This document shows, piece after piece, positions 51,038-60,214 of a stretch of 64,000 nucleotides of DNA. Numbering within the stretch: the stretch's first letter is position 1; each line of letters starts with the position of its first letter. The notes under the pieces are model-generated. The model did not search any database and was not told where the DNA came from. It was given only the letters and a program-made list of their open reading frames with translations. The position numbers and the translations under genes are program-made. This stretch comes from Xanthobacter aminoxidans (lineage in GTDB: Bacteria; Pseudomonadota; Alphaproteobacteria; Rhizobiales; Xanthobacteraceae): assembly GCF_023571765.1 (NCBI RefSeq), contig NZ_JAMJXC010000007.1, positions 62,001 to 126,000 of the forward strand, in the 5' to 3' direction.

Positions 51038-51338
51038 GCCCCCTCCCCCGGCCGCGGGCTGGCGCACGGGCGCCGCCCGGCCACAGGGACCGAGTTGACG
51101 TGTTCCAAGGCATTCCCTCCAAAGCCGCCGGTTTTCCGGCGATCATCTTGGCTTTACTTAGGAGCGACCATGAGCATCAAAGCTCACAATCAACTGTACC
51201 CACCCACACCGTCATGCCCCGGCTTGTCCGGGGCATCCACTGCGCCGACCGTCCGGCGCCTTCAATCCCAACACCGCCTGGGCCCCGAAGTGGATCCCCC
51301 GCACAAGGCGGGGGATGACAGGCCAACAAGCGCCCCCT
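51038..51338. other. GntR-livG spacer with a hairpin and a family-2 repeat
   Basis: This 301-bp spacer should carry the livG promoter. A perfect hairpin CGCCGG-TTTT-CCGGCG lies at 51126-51141. An AGGAG plus ATG on the plus strand (51170) opens a frame that runs into the repeat at 51209-51319; it codes for nothing recognisable. No copy of the TTTGTC-G-GACAAA operator of the GntR gene is visible here. Confidence 0.5.
51209..51319. repeat. Interspersed palindromic repeat, family 2, copy b
   Basis: CCGTCATGCCCCGGCTTGTC, then CGGGGCATCCAC, on the left; the right half reads GAAGTGGATCCCC, then CAAGGCGGGGGATGAC. This is the same arm structure as 32400-32509 with a different ~45-bp loop. It lies just after the GntR coding end. 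Confidence 0.82.
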
Positions 51339-52100
51339 TCAACTCTGCGACTTACTCAGCGCATAGCGCGCGAAGATGCGCTCCACTGGCTCGTCAATCT
51401 CGCGGCCGGCCCGCACGAAGCCCTTGCGCCAGTCCACCAGATGCCGGCGCATCCAGGTGCGGGAGAGTTGGAGGTCGCGCGCCCTGACGGCGTCGATGAT
51501 GAAGCGGTGCGCCTGCGCCATGCGCCCGGCGCCCTCGGGCACCCTCCGGCAGATCATCTCCGTGGAGGGAAAGAACAGCAAGGCGGCGGGCTCGCGCGCC
51601 ATCTCCAGCACGCGGTTGCCGCAGGCGCGGGCGAGGAGCGCGTGAAATTCAGAATCCAGCTCGGCCACGACGACGGGATTGTTCACCGCCGCCTCGAGGC
51701 GCTCCTGGTTATCTTCCAGCGCCGCCAGCATGTCCGCATCCGCATGGACGACCGCGCCTTCGACCGATCCCACTTCCAGCACCATGGCGGTGTCGAACAA
51801 TTCGCGGAAGGTCACGTCCTGCAGCACCAGCGCGCGGCTGATGCGGGTGGAGAGGCCGCCGGCCCGCGGCTCGCACACGAATAGCTTGCGGCTCGCCTCC
51901 CGCCGCACGAGGCCGCCCTGCTCAAGCACGCGAATCCCCTCGCGCACCGTGGAGCGGTTGACCCCGAACTGCCGCACCAGCGCCGCCTCGGTGCCGATCT
52001 CATCCCCCGGCCGCAGCCGGCCGGACACGATCTCGGCCTCGATGGCCTCGGCGACCATCTCGTAGGCGGAAGGGACCTTGATGCGGTCGAACCGTTCCAT
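51339..52100 (-). CDS. GntR-family regulator, FadR/FCD subgroup
   Basis: This is a 253-residue transcription factor. The winged helix covers residues 1-75 (SGRLRPGDEIGTEAALVRQFGVNRSTVREGIR in the family pattern). The FCD ligand domain (about 90-235) has the metal/ligand residues in DSEFHALLARACGN and QAHRFIIDAVRARD. It lies upstream of the Liv/acyl-CoA operon on the same strand and probably represses it until an acid ligand binds. A perfect TTTGTC-G-GACAAA palindrome 29-41 bp before its start suggests autoregulation. Confidence 0.88.
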   Translation of the reverse strand: MERFDRIKVPSAYEMVAEAIEAEIVSGRLRPGDEIGTEAALVRQFGVNRSTVREGIRVLEQGGLVRREASRKLFVCEPRAGGLSTRISRALVLQDVTFRELFDTAMVLEVGSVEGAVVHADADMLAALEDNQERLEAAVNNPVVVAELDSEFHALLARACGNRVLEMAREPAALLFFPSTEMICRRVPEGAGRMAQAHRFIIDAVRARDLQLSRTWMRRHLVDWRKGFVRAGREIDEPVERIFARYALSKSQS

Positions 52101-52128
52101 CGCGGGCGGAAAATCCTCAAAAGGAGGC

Positions 52129-52141
52129 TTTGTCGGACAAA
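52129..52141. promoter_or_regulatory. Putative GntR/FCD operator
   Basis: TTTGTC-G-GACAAA is a perfect 13-bp palindrome of the TTGT-N3-ACAA type bound by FCD regulators. It sits 29 bp upstream of the GntR start. A partial copy (TTTGTCGCGAAA) follows at 52148-52159, and GTTG-T-CAAC at 52163-52171. Confidence 0.65.
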
Positions 52142-52509
52142 AGGCTATTTGTCGCGAAATGAGTTGTCAACGGGGAGAATTGGAAATGAACTTTATGATA
52201 TAAATAGCTGATATAAAAAGCTTTTCCTCGTCTCCACGATTTCACCCGACATCTTTTGCATCGCATCATTGCAGGCGCACACTGATGCGTTTGCCGATCG
52301 CGCGGCGCGTCGTATTCACGCGTCCCGGACAGTCCCCGGCCCTATTCTTGCGTCGCTCGCCATCGCGCGATCCGAACGCGCGACGTGCCTTGGACGGGTC
52401 TGGCCATGCCATTGTTTTTCCAACGAGATTGCGCACATCAAGGGCGCACCCCCGGCGTGTCGCAAAGCAGACGACGCGCAGCGGTCCCCAGCTTCGGGAT
52501 GGCCGCGCG
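52142..52509. other. AT-rich divergent spacer upstream of the cupin-like gene
   Basis: Besides the operator half-sites at its left end, this gap has an unusually AT-rich patch (about 52180-52225) with GATATAAA repeated at 52197-52204 and 52210-52217. This probably belongs to the promoters of the divergent genes. The remaining ~280 bp to the start at 52510 show no hairpin or recognisable gene. Confidence 0.45.
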
Positions 52510-53121
52510 ATGACGGCCGCCCCACCCGAGCCACTGCGTCGCTTTTGCTGGGACATCCAGTCCATGGTGGAACTGGCGGACGATCCGCGCGAGATACTGA
52601 TGATCGGTCGCGACCTCATGGGCCGGCTGGTGGCGCAGGACGATTGGCTGCCGGAGGTGTTCGCGCAGCTCGACGGCGCACCGTTCCGGCAATACCAGCT
52701 CTATGCGGACCAGATGACCCGCTTCACCGTCATCGCCACCGTGCTCGCCCCCAGCGCCGCGCTGCCGGTGAGCGAGCAGACAGTCTGGGAACTGGCCGGC
52801 GTGCTGCGCGGCGAGGTCGTGCGCCAGAGTCTCGCGCTGCCGGACGGCGCACCGCCGGTGGCACGGGCGGCTTCGAAATGCCTCGGCGCGGGCGCGGTGG
52901 ATGCCTTCGCGCCCAAGGACGGGGACGGGCTCGCCATTGCCAACGGCTCGTCCACCGCTCCCGCCATCCTGATCGAGGTGCATGGCGCGGAGATCGGCGA
53001 CCAGCCCCGCCGCACGGTCGGGCCGGACGGCACCGTGGGCAGCTTCACCACCGTCTACGCCAACCCGCCGGAGGCGCCGGCCTGGGACATCCTGACCATC
53101 CAGGCGCGCATTGTGGACTGA
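52510..53121 (+). CDS. Cupin-like protein (cysteine-dioxygenase/COG5553 type) lacking metal ligands
   Basis: This 203-residue protein follows the COG5553 double-stranded beta-helix pattern: a helical N-terminus with DWLPEVFAQLDG, then RQYQLYADQMTRFTVIATVLAP. The next strand normally reads P-x-H-D-H-x-x-W-G-x-x-G-V-L-R-G and here reads PVSEQTVWELAGVLRGE. The later GD-x-H-x-V position reads GDGLAIANG. The His residues that bind iron in relatives therefore appear to be replaced. The end (ILIEVHGAEIGDQPRRTV, then TVYANPPEAPAWD) still fits the family. The ATG at 52510 lacks a strong ribosome binding site; an in-frame start at 52285 has no homology. Enzyme activity is doubtful. Confidence 0.65.
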   Translation: MTAAPPEPLRRFCWDIQSMVELADDPREILMIGRDLMGRLVAQDDWLPEVFAQLDGAPFRQYQLYADQMTRFTVIATVLAPSAALPVSEQTVWELAGVLRGEVVRQSLALPDGAPPVARAASKCLGAGAVDAFAPKDGDGLAIANGSSTAPAILIEVHGAEIGDQPRRTVGPDGTVGSFTTVYANPPEAPAWDILTIQARIVD

Positions 53122-53187
53122 CGGTTGCCGGCTGGCGGGCGGCGGTGCTCTAGTCGTTCCGCGCCCGCCGGCGCGGAGACCTGCGAG

Positions 53188-53670
53188 ATGCTGCGCCGCG
53201 CTGTCCTTGTCCTCGCTCTCCTGCTCGCGCCGGCCCTCGCCCATGCCGAGGATCGTTCCGCGGCGGACCGCGCCGCCGAAGCCGCCATCCGCGCCCGCCT
53301 TGCCGCCTGGACCGAGGCGTTCAACCGGGGCGATGCCGCGGCCACCTGCGAGCTGTTCGCCGACGATCTGAAATCCGATGTGCGGGGTGCCCCTGCGGGG
53401 GACAAGGCCGCCGTCTGCGCGCGTCTCGCCAAGGCGCTGGCGAAATCCGGCGGCAAGCTCGCCTATGTCTGCCAGATCCACGAAATCCTGGTGTCCGGCG
53501 ACCTCGCCATGGCGCGCCTCACCTGGGTGCTCACCGAGCGCCCGGGCGGCAATGCGCTTTCGCGCGACGAGGGCATGGACATCTTCCGCCGCGATCCCGA
53601 CGGCCTCTGGCGCATCGCCCGGTTCATGGCATTCGCGGTGGAGAGCGAGAGCACGCCGGGCGGGAAATAG
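53188..53670 (+). CDS. Secreted SnoaL/NTF2-like protein
   Basis: This 160-residue protein has a signal peptide (LRRAVLVLALLLAPALAHA) and then a SnoaL/ketosteroid-isomerase-like (NTF2) domain: AAIRARLAAWTEAFNRGDAAATCELFADDL at its start in the usual helix order, then VSGDLAMARLTWVLT and a C-terminal FRRDPDGLWRIARFMAF. Such periplasmic NTF2 proteins have no single function. GGAGACC precedes the ATG. It follows the cupin-like gene by 66 bp and is convergent with ilvC, with the ilvC terminator lying between. Confidence 0.75.
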   Translation: MLRRAVLVLALLLAPALAHAEDRSAADRAAEAAIRARLAAWTEAFNRGDAAATCELFADDLKSDVRGAPAGDKAAVCARLAKALAKSGGKLAYVCQIHEILVSGDLAMARLTWVLTERPGGNALSRDEGMDIFRRDPDGLWRIARFMAFAVESESTPGGK

Positions 53671-53689
53671 CCACCACCAAGCCCCGCCC

Positions 53690-53727
53690 ATAAAAAAGCC
53701 CCGGAGCAGCCTTCGCCGCTCCGGGGC
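53690..53727 (-). terminator. Rho-independent terminator of ilvC
   Basis: Read on the minus strand, GCCCCGGAGC and GCTCCGGGGC form a 10-bp stem (53698-53707 with 53718-53727) around a 10-base loop, followed directly by a run of six T. It lies 20 bases after the ilvC stop. Confidence 0.88.
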
Positions 53728-53746
53728 CTGCCTCAGCGCGTGAGGA

Positions 53747-54892
<1,146 letters not shown>

Positions 54893-54928
54893 TCACATGG
54901 TCAGACCGCGGTCCTCACGTGGCCCATT

Positions 54929-55444
54929 TCACATGGCCTCCGGGCCGCGGGAGATGGCCACCACGCCGGTGCGCGCCACCTCCACGAGGCCGAGCGGCTC
55001 CATCAGCCAGGCGAACTGGTCGATCTTGTCCGACTTGCCGGTGATCTCGAACACGAAGCTCTCGCGGGTCGCATCAATGACGCGGGCGCGGAAGGCCTCG
55101 GCGAGCCGCAGCGCCTCGCCACGGGCCTCGCCCACGCCGCGCACCTTCACCATGGCCAGCTCGCGCTCCAGCGCCGAGGCCTCCACGGTCAGGTCGCGCA
55201 CCCGGTGCACGGGCACGAGGCGGTCGAGCTGGTTCTTGATCTGCTCGATCACCATGGGCGTGCCGGTGGTGACGATGGTGATGCGCGAGAGGTGCCCCTC
55301 ATGGCTCACCTCCGACACCGTGAGGCTGTCGATGTTGTAGCCGCGGCCGGAGAACAGGCCGATGACGCGCGCCAGCACGCCCGGCTCGTTGTCGACCAGG
55401 ACGGAGAGGGTATGGCGCTCGATGGGCTCGGAAGAGTTGGGCAT
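54929..55444 (-). CDS. ilvH: Acetolactate synthase small (regulatory) subunit IlvH
   Basis: IlvH binds the catalytic subunit and gives valine feedback control. The N-terminal ACT domain (HTLSVLVDNEPGVLARVIGLFSGRGYNIDSL in family order) is followed by the second domain with VEASALERELAMVKV and a C-terminal IDQFAWLMEPLGLVEVARTGV. At 171 residues it is normal. It follows ilvI after a 187-bp spacer that contains the family-1 palindromic repeat. Confidence 0.95.
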   Translation of the reverse strand: MPNSSEPIERHTLSVLVDNEPGVLARVIGLFSGRGYNIDSLTVSEVSHEGHLSRITIVTTGTPMVIEQIKNQLDRLVPVHRVRDLTVEASALERELAMVKVRGVGEARGEALRLAEAFRARVIDATRESFVFEITGKSDKIDQFAWLMEPLGLVEVARTGVVAISRGPEAM

Positions 55445-55486
55445 GGGTGTCTCGGATGGAATGGCGTGAGGGCGCGGGGGAAGAAG

Positions 55487-55614
55487 CTCCCTCTCCCCTT
55501 GCGGGAGAGGGTCGGGGTGAGGGGTATGGTTCAGCTTGGCCAGCGCCGGGCGTTTCGACCCGGCGGCCTCCCCCCCTCACCCCCAGCCCCTCTCCCGCGA
55601 GGGGAGAGGGGAGG
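55487..55614. repeat. Interspersed palindromic repeat, family 1, copy b
   Basis: CTCCCTCTCCCCTTGCGGGA on the left and the matching inverted arm ending GAGGGGAGAGGGGAGG on the right enclose a ~46-bp loop. The arms equal those at 17959-18078 except for single bases. It lies in the ilvI-ilvH spacer. Confidence 0.85.
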
Positions 55615-55631
55615 AAGCGAAAGGGCCCGCC

Positions 55632-57392
55632 TCACACCAGCATCTTGCCCTCGTCGGTGATGGCCTCGTCGAGGTCCACGGCCATGTCGCCGAGGATCAT
55701 CTCGTTATGGGCGCGGCCCGAGGGGATCATGGGGAAGCAGTTTTCCTGCTGGTCCACGATGCAGTCGAAGATCACCGGCCGCTTGATGGCGATCATCTCC
55801 TCGATGGCGGCGTCCAGATCAGAGGGCTTGTCGCAGCGGATGCCCACGCCGCCATAGGCGTCGGCGAGCTTCACGAAGTCGGGCAGCGCCTCGGAATAGG
55901 AGTGCGAGTAGCGCGCGCCGTGCAGCAGCTCCTGCCACTGGCGCACCATGCCCATGTACTTGTTGTTCAGGATGAAGATCTTCACCGGCAGGTCGAACTG
56001 CACGGCGGTCGACATCTCCTGCATGTTCATGAGGATGGAGGCTTCGCCGGCGATGTCGATGCACAGGGCATCGGGGTGCGCCTTCTGCGCGCCGATGGCG
56101 GCGGGCAGGCCGTAGCCCATGGTGCCGAGGCCGCCGGAGGTCATCCAGCGGTTCGGCTCCTCGAAGCGGAAGAACTGCGCCGCCCACATCTGGTGCTGGC
56201 CCACCTCGGTGGAGATGTAGACGTCCTTGTCCTTGGTGAGATTGTAGAGCCGCTCGATGGCGTATTGCGGCTTGATGATCTCGTCCGACTGCCGATAGGC
56301 GAGGCAGTTGCGCCCCCGCCAGCGGTCGATCTGTGTCCACCACGCATCCAGCGCCGCCTTGTCGATGGACAGGTCGCGGGCCTTCCAGGCGGCGAGCATG
56401 TCGGCGAGCACGCGGGTGCAGTCGCCGATGATGGGCAGGTCGACCTTGACGTTCTTGTTGATGGACGAGGGGTCGATGTCGATGTGGATCTTCTTGGAGC
56501 CCGGCGCGAAGGCGTCGAGGCGGCCGGTGATGCGGTCGTCGAAGCGCGCGCCGATGCAGACCATCACGTCGCAGCCGTGCATGGCCATGTTGGCTTCATA
56601 GGTGCCGTGCATGCCCAGCATGCCCAGCCACTGGCGGTTGGCCGCCGGGAAGGCGCCGAGACCCATGAGGGTCGAGGTGACGGGCACGCCGGTGAGGCGC
56701 GCCAGCTCGCGCAGGATGCGGCTCGCCTCGGGACCGGAATTGATGACGCCGCCGCCGGTGTAGAAGATGGGCCGCTTCGCCCCGGCCAGCATCTCCACCG
56801 CCGCCGCGATCTGCGGCGCCTCGGCGTCGAGCTTCGGACGGTAGGTCTTGTGCTGGATGTTCTCGCGGCCGACATAGGTGCCGGTGGCGAACTGCACGTC
56901 CTTCGGAATGTCGACCACCACCGGGCCGGGCCGGCCGTTCTGGGCGACATAGAAGGCCTCATGCAGCACGCGCGCGAGGTCGTTCACGTCCCGCACGAGG
57001 TAATTGTGCTTGGTGCAGGGGCGGGTGATGCCGACCGTGTCGCATTCCTGGAAGGCGTCGTTGCCGATGAGGTGGGTCGCCACCTGCCCGGTGATGCAAA
57101 CGATCGGGATGGAATCCATCAGCGCGTCGGTGAGGCCGGTGACCGCATTGGTGGCGCCGGGGCCGGAGGTGACGAGCACGACGCCGACCTTGCCGGAGGA
57201 GCGGGCATAGCCCTCGGCCGAATGCACCGCCGCCTGCTCGTGGCGCACGAGGATGTGCTCGATGTGGTTCTGGTGGAACAGCGCATCGTAGATCGGCAGC
57301 ACGGCGCCGCCCGGATAGCCGAAGATGTGCTCGACGCCCTGGTCGGCGAAGGCCTGGATCACCATCTCGGCGCCGGTCATCTGCTTGCTCAT
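55632..57392 (-). CDS. ilvI: Acetolactate synthase large (catalytic) subunit
   Basis: This thiamine diphosphate enzyme makes acetolactate or acetohydroxybutyrate, the first common step of branched-chain amino acid synthesis. At 586 residues the three domains are complete. The catalytic glutamate is in LVRHEQAAVHSAEGYAR, with FGYPGGAVLPIYDAL before it. The FAD/central domain contains GMHGTYEANMAMH. The ThDP-binding domain has SGGLGTMGYGLPAAIGAQ and LNNKYMGMVRQWQ. It is preceded on the minus strand by a leader peptide rich in branched-chain residues and a terminator hairpin. The ilvB or ilvI name is interchangeable here. Confidence 0.95.
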   Translation of the reverse strand: MSKQMTGAEMVIQAFADQGVEHIFGYPGGAVLPIYDALFHQNHIEHILVRHEQAAVHSAEGYARSSGKVGVVLVTSGPGATNAVTGLTDALMDSIPIVCITGQVATHLIGNDAFQECDTVGITRPCTKHNYLVRDVNDLARVLHEAFYVAQNGRPGPVVVDIPKDVQFATGTYVGRENIQHKTYRPKLDAEAPQIAAAVEMLAGAKRPIFYTGGGVINSGPEASRILRELARLTGVPVTSTLMGLGAFPAANRQWLGMLGMHGTYEANMAMHGCDVMVCIGARFDDRITGRLDAFAPGSKKIHIDIDPSSINKNVKVDLPIIGDCTRVLADMLAAWKARDLSIDKAALDAWWTQIDRWRGRNCLAYRQSDEIIKPQYAIERLYNLTKDKDVYISTEVGQHQMWAAQFFRFEEPNRWMTSGGLGTMGYGLPAAIGAQKAHPDALCIDIAGEASILMNMQEMSTAVQFDLPVKIFILNNKYMGMVRQWQELLHGARYSHSYSEALPDFVKLADAYGGVGIRCDKPSDLDAAIEEMIAIKRPVIFDCIVDQQENCFPMIPSGRAHNEMILGDMAVDLDEAITDEGKMLV

Positions 57393-57520
57393 GGTGCAAC
57401 TCCCTGCGGGAACCGTCCGGTCCCGGCCGGCGCGCTTCGCCGGACTTTTATCCTTGTCTCCACCCGGCCTGCGGCCCGGCTCGATCCTGAAATTCCGCGC
57501 CGGCGCCCCGGCTCAGAAAC

Positions 57521-57547
57521 GACGAAGGGGCCCGAAGGCCCCTCGTC
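57521..57547 (-). terminator. Attenuator terminator upstream of ilvI
   Basis: On the minus strand GGGGCC-TTCG-GGCCCC forms the core stem (57527-57532 with 57537-57542), extended by GACGA/TCGTC with one bulge, and is followed by GTTTCT. It lies between the leader peptide and ilvI. A competing 9-bp pairing (AAGTGGCGC at 57588-57596 with GCGCCACTT at 57550-57558) links the leader tail to the region before it. Confidence 0.75.
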
Positions 57548-57573
57548 ACGCGCCACTTCATTCGTCACAGCCC

Positions 57574-57630
57574 TCAGGCCGGACGGAAAGTGGCGCACCA
57601 CCCTACGAGAAGAATAACGATCTTGCGCAT
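57574..57630 (-). CDS. ilv leader peptide (18 aa)
   Basis: This short frame encodes MRKIVILLVGWCATFRPA. The six successive codons Ile-Val-Ile-Leu-Leu-Val are all for the end products of the pathway. It starts with ATG at 57630, with AAAGGGA upstream, and its stop lies 27 bases before the terminator hairpin of ilvI. Stalling of the ribosome on these codons during branched-chain amino acid shortage should change RNA folding and let transcription continue into ilvIHC. This is classic attenuation, inferred from sequence only. Confidence 0.85.
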   Translation of the reverse strand: MRKIVILLVGWCATFRPA

Positions 57631-57819
57631 GGCCGCGCTGTCCCTTTCAAAAGTTGCGCGAAATTACCCACGCGCAAGGGGTCCGTCAAGCGCCGATGCA
57701 CTCCGTTAGGGAATGCGTGGTAGCTTTCCGCGCGTTCCGCCGTGATATTGCCCAAAGTTGGGGGTCTGTATATCAAACCTGCGGTCCGAGAGGATCCCGA
57801 TGAGGAGGGGCTCTGCCTC
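57631..57819. promoter_or_regulatory. Divergent promoter region of ilv leader and secreted Cys protein
   Basis: The 189-bp gap between the divergent ilv leader and the gene at 57820 must hold both promoters. It is AT-richer around 57640-57670 and 57735-57780. GAGGAGGGG (57801-57810) is the ribosome binding site of the rightward gene. No clear operator palindrome is visible. Confidence 0.45.
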
Positions 57820-58302
57820 ATGAAGACGTTCACGCTCGCGATTTCGGCCACTCTGGTCGCAACTGCGCTGTCCGCCGGCGTCGCGCTCGCGGATTGCCAG
57901 ACCGATGTCGCGTCGGTTCGCGGTGAACTGGAGGAGAAGGGCAAGGCCCTGCAGGCGGTGGTGAACAAGAAGGAGAAGGACCCGCAGGTGCTCTGCCCCG
58001 CGTTCCGCGCCTTCGCCGCCGCCGAGCAGAAATGGGTGAAGTTCCTCACCGACAACAAGGACTGGTGCCAGATCCCGCAGCAGGCCGTCGATCAGGCCGC
58101 CGCCTCCAACAAGAAGACCGTAGACATCCGCAACCGGGTCTGCGAGGCCGCAGCCAACGGCGCGTCCGGCGTGGGCGGGCCGAACAAGCCGCCGCCGCAG
58201 GGCTCCATGTCCAGCGCGCTCGGAATCACCACCGGCTACAATATCGATGCGGGGAAGAACACTGGCGTCTTCGGCACCCTCAACGGCAACGCACTGAAGT
58301 GA
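57820..58302 (+). CDS. Small secreted protein with four cysteines
   Basis: I do not recognise a characterised family, but similar proteins occur widely in Hyphomicrobiales. The 160 residues begin with a signal peptide (KTFTLAISATLVATALSAGVALA). The mature helical domain has four spaced cysteines (DCQT, LCPAF, WCQIP, VCEAA), likely two disulfides, and repeated Lys/Glu helices. A Gly/Pro/Asn-rich tail follows. The ATG at 57820 begins the signal peptide and has GGAGGGG upstream. It is 10 bp before ubiA on the same strand and so may share its transcript. Periplasmic; role unknown. Confidence 0.7.
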   Translation: MKTFTLAISATLVATALSAGVALADCQTDVASVRGELEEKGKALQAVVNKKEKDPQVLCPAFRAFAAAEQKWVKFLTDNKDWCQIPQQAVDQAAASNKKTVDIRNRVCEAAANGASGVGGPNKPPPQGSMSSALGITTGYNIDAGKNTGVFGTLNGNALK

Positions 58303-58312
58303 GGTCGCCGGA

Positions 58313-59278
58313 TTGAGTGCCCGCGAAGGGGCTGCCGCCCCGCCGATCGCCGATGCCCCGCGCGGTAACTGGGTGGAGCGCCTGGCCCCTGGCCCGGTGC
58401 GGCCATACCTGCGACTCGCGCGGATGGACCGTCCGATCGGGTCGTGGCTCCTGCTCCTGCCCTGCTGGTGGTCCACGGCGCTCGCCGCCATCGCCAATGA
58501 CGATCCCTATCCCTCGCCCAAGCTGCTGGTGCTGTTCGCCATCGGCGCCGTCGCCATGCGCGGGGCGGGCTGCACCTGGAACGACATCCTCGACCGCAAG
58601 ATCGACCGGCAGGTGGCGCGCACCCGCGGCCGCCCCGTCGCATCCGGACAGGTGAGCGTTCCCGCCGCCTTCGCGTTTCTGGTTTTTCAGGCCCTGGTCG
58701 GCCTCGCGGTGCTGCTCTCGCTGCCGCATTTCGCCATCGTCACCGGCATCGCCTCCCTCGGCGTGGTCGCCGTTTACCCGCTGATGAAGCGCGTGACCTC
58801 GGTGCCGCAGCTCATTCTCGGCATCGCCTTCTCCTGGGGCGCGCTGATGGGCTGGGCGAGCGTGATGCGCACCATCGCCGATCCCGCCCTGCTGCTGTTC
58901 GCCGGCTCGGTGCTGTGGGTGTTCGCCTACGACACCATCTATGCCCATCAGGACAAGGAGGACGACGCCATCGTCGGCGTGCGGTCCACCGCCCTCCTGT
59001 TCGGGCGCAGCACCGGCCTTGCCGTGTCGCTGTGCTATGCGCTGGTGGTGTTCCTGTTCGCCGCGGCGCTCATGTCGGTGCCGGTGGGGCCGTTCGCCTA
59101 TCTCGGACTGATCGGCTTCGCCATTCACCTGTGGATGCAGGTGCGCCGGCTCGACATCGACGATCCCGAGCGCTGCCTCGCCGTCTTCAAGTCGAATCGC
59201 GATGCCGGGCTGATCCTGTTCGTGGGCCTCGCCCTCGACACCCTTCTGCCCAACACCATCCTCCCTCTCCTGCCGTAA
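58313..59278 (+). CDS. ubiA: 4-hydroxybenzoate polyprenyltransferase UbiA
   Basis: UbiA attaches the polyprenyl tail to 4-hydroxybenzoate in ubiquinone synthesis, at the inner membrane. At 321 residues with about nine hydrophobic segments it is standard. The two aspartate-rich prenyl-diphosphate motifs are present: N90-D-x-x-D-x-x-x-D98 (NDILDRKID) and DTIYAHQDKEDD. The start is probably TTG at 58313, 10 bp after the previous stop; no ATG is nearby upstream of the conserved region. The PYLRLARMDRPIGSWLLLLP segment is typical. Assignment secure. Confidence 0.92.
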   Translation: MSAREGAAAPPIADAPRGNWVERLAPGPVRPYLRLARMDRPIGSWLLLLPCWWSTALAAIANDDPYPSPKLLVLFAIGAVAMRGAGCTWNDILDRKIDRQVARTRGRPVASGQVSVPAAFAFLVFQALVGLAVLLSLPHFAIVTGIASLGVVAVYPLMKRVTSVPQLILGIAFSWGALMGWASVMRTIADPALLLFAGSVLWVFAYDTIYAHQDKEDDAIVGVRSTALLFGRSTGLAVSLCYALVVFLFAAALMSVPVGPFAYLGLIGFAIHLWMQVRRLDIDDPERCLAVFKSNRDAGLILFVGLALDTLLPNTILPLLP

Positions 59279-59362
59279 GGACACCCTTCGGGGCGGTCCG
59301 ATTGACGCGGTGCAGCATGAGATGGCTTGCCTCGCGGCGCCCGCGCCCCTATTTGGCAGGCA

Positions 59363-60214
59363 ATGAGCACCGAACCGACGCGCGCCGGCGGCGGGGATCA
59401 TCCCCGTTTCGCCATCGACGACGCCTTCGCCCGCCGTATGGTCCATACGGTGGCCGAAGCCGGCGAGATGGCGCGTGGCATGTTCGCGGCCGGCGTGAAG
59501 ACCTGGACCAAGGGCAACAATTCCCCCGTCACCGAGGCCGACATGGCGGTGGACGCCTTCCTGCGTCAGCACCTGACGGCGCTTGATCCCGCCGCCGGCT
59601 GGCTGTCCGAGGAATCGGCCGATACGCCCGCACGCCTCTCCGCCTCGCGCCTCTGGGTGGTGGACCCCATCGACGGCACCCGCGCCTTCATGGCGGCCGG
59701 CAGCGACTGGGCGGTGTCCGTGGCGCTGGTGGAAGCGGGACGGCCGGTGGCCGCCGCCTTGTTCGCCCCGGCCACCGACGAGATGTTCACCGCCATTGCC
59801 GGCGCCGGTGCCTTCCACAATGGCCGCGCCCTCGCCGTCGCCTCCCGCGCGCGGCTGGAAGGAGCCCGGGTCGCCGGCCCGCCGGCCGATCTCGACCGCA
59901 TCGCCCGCGCCGCCCCCATCGAGCGCCTGCCGCGCATCCGCTCGCTGGCGCTGCGCCTCGCGCGGGTCGCCACCGGCGAGATCGACGTCGCCTTCGCCGG
60001 CGGCAATTCCAATGACTGGGATCTGGCCGCCGCCGACCTCGTCGTCACCGAGGCGCAGGGCCGCCTCACCGGCCACGACGGCATGGCGCTGCGCTACAAT
60101 GCGCCCATTCCCAGCCACGCCCCCCTCGTCTGCGCCGGTGCGCCGCTGCACCAGGCCGCGCTCGAGGCGATGGGCGCACCCGTTTCTTTCAAAGCCGCAT
60201 TGGATACGCCATGA
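59363..60214 (+). CDS. Inositol monophosphatase / bisphosphate nucleotidase family protein
   Basis: This is a 283-residue magnesium-dependent phosphatase paralogous to cysQ at 6.7 kb. It has the EE pair at 83-84, DPIDGTRAF at 101-109 and the C-terminal SNDWDLAAADLVVTEA. The order gene - DUF4170 - DUF374 acyltransferase - waaA - lpxK is a standard Hyphomicrobiales arrangement. The ATG at 59363 starts MSTEPTRAGG. It overlaps the DUF4170 gene by 4 bases. The substrate (PAP, inositol phosphate or another sugar phosphate) is unresolved; position hints at envelope sugar metabolism. Confidence 0.85.
   Translation: MSTEPTRAGGGDHPRFAIDDAFARRMVHTVAEAGEMARGMFAAGVKTWTKGNNSPVTEADMAVDAFLRQHLTALDPAAGWLSEESADTPARLSASRLWVVDPIDGTRAFMAAGSDWAVSVALVEAGRPVAAALFAPATDEMFTAIAGAGAFHNGRALAVASRARLEGARVAGPPADLDRIARAAPIERLPRIRSLALRLARVATGEIDVAFAGGNSNDWDLAAADLVVTEAQGRLTGHDGMALRYNAPIPSHAPLVCAGAPLHQAALEAMGAPVSFKAALDTP

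Noticed and set aside
55536-57617. 693-codon plus-strand frame opposite ilvI
   Set aside because: Antisense shadow of acetolactate synthase; no motif.
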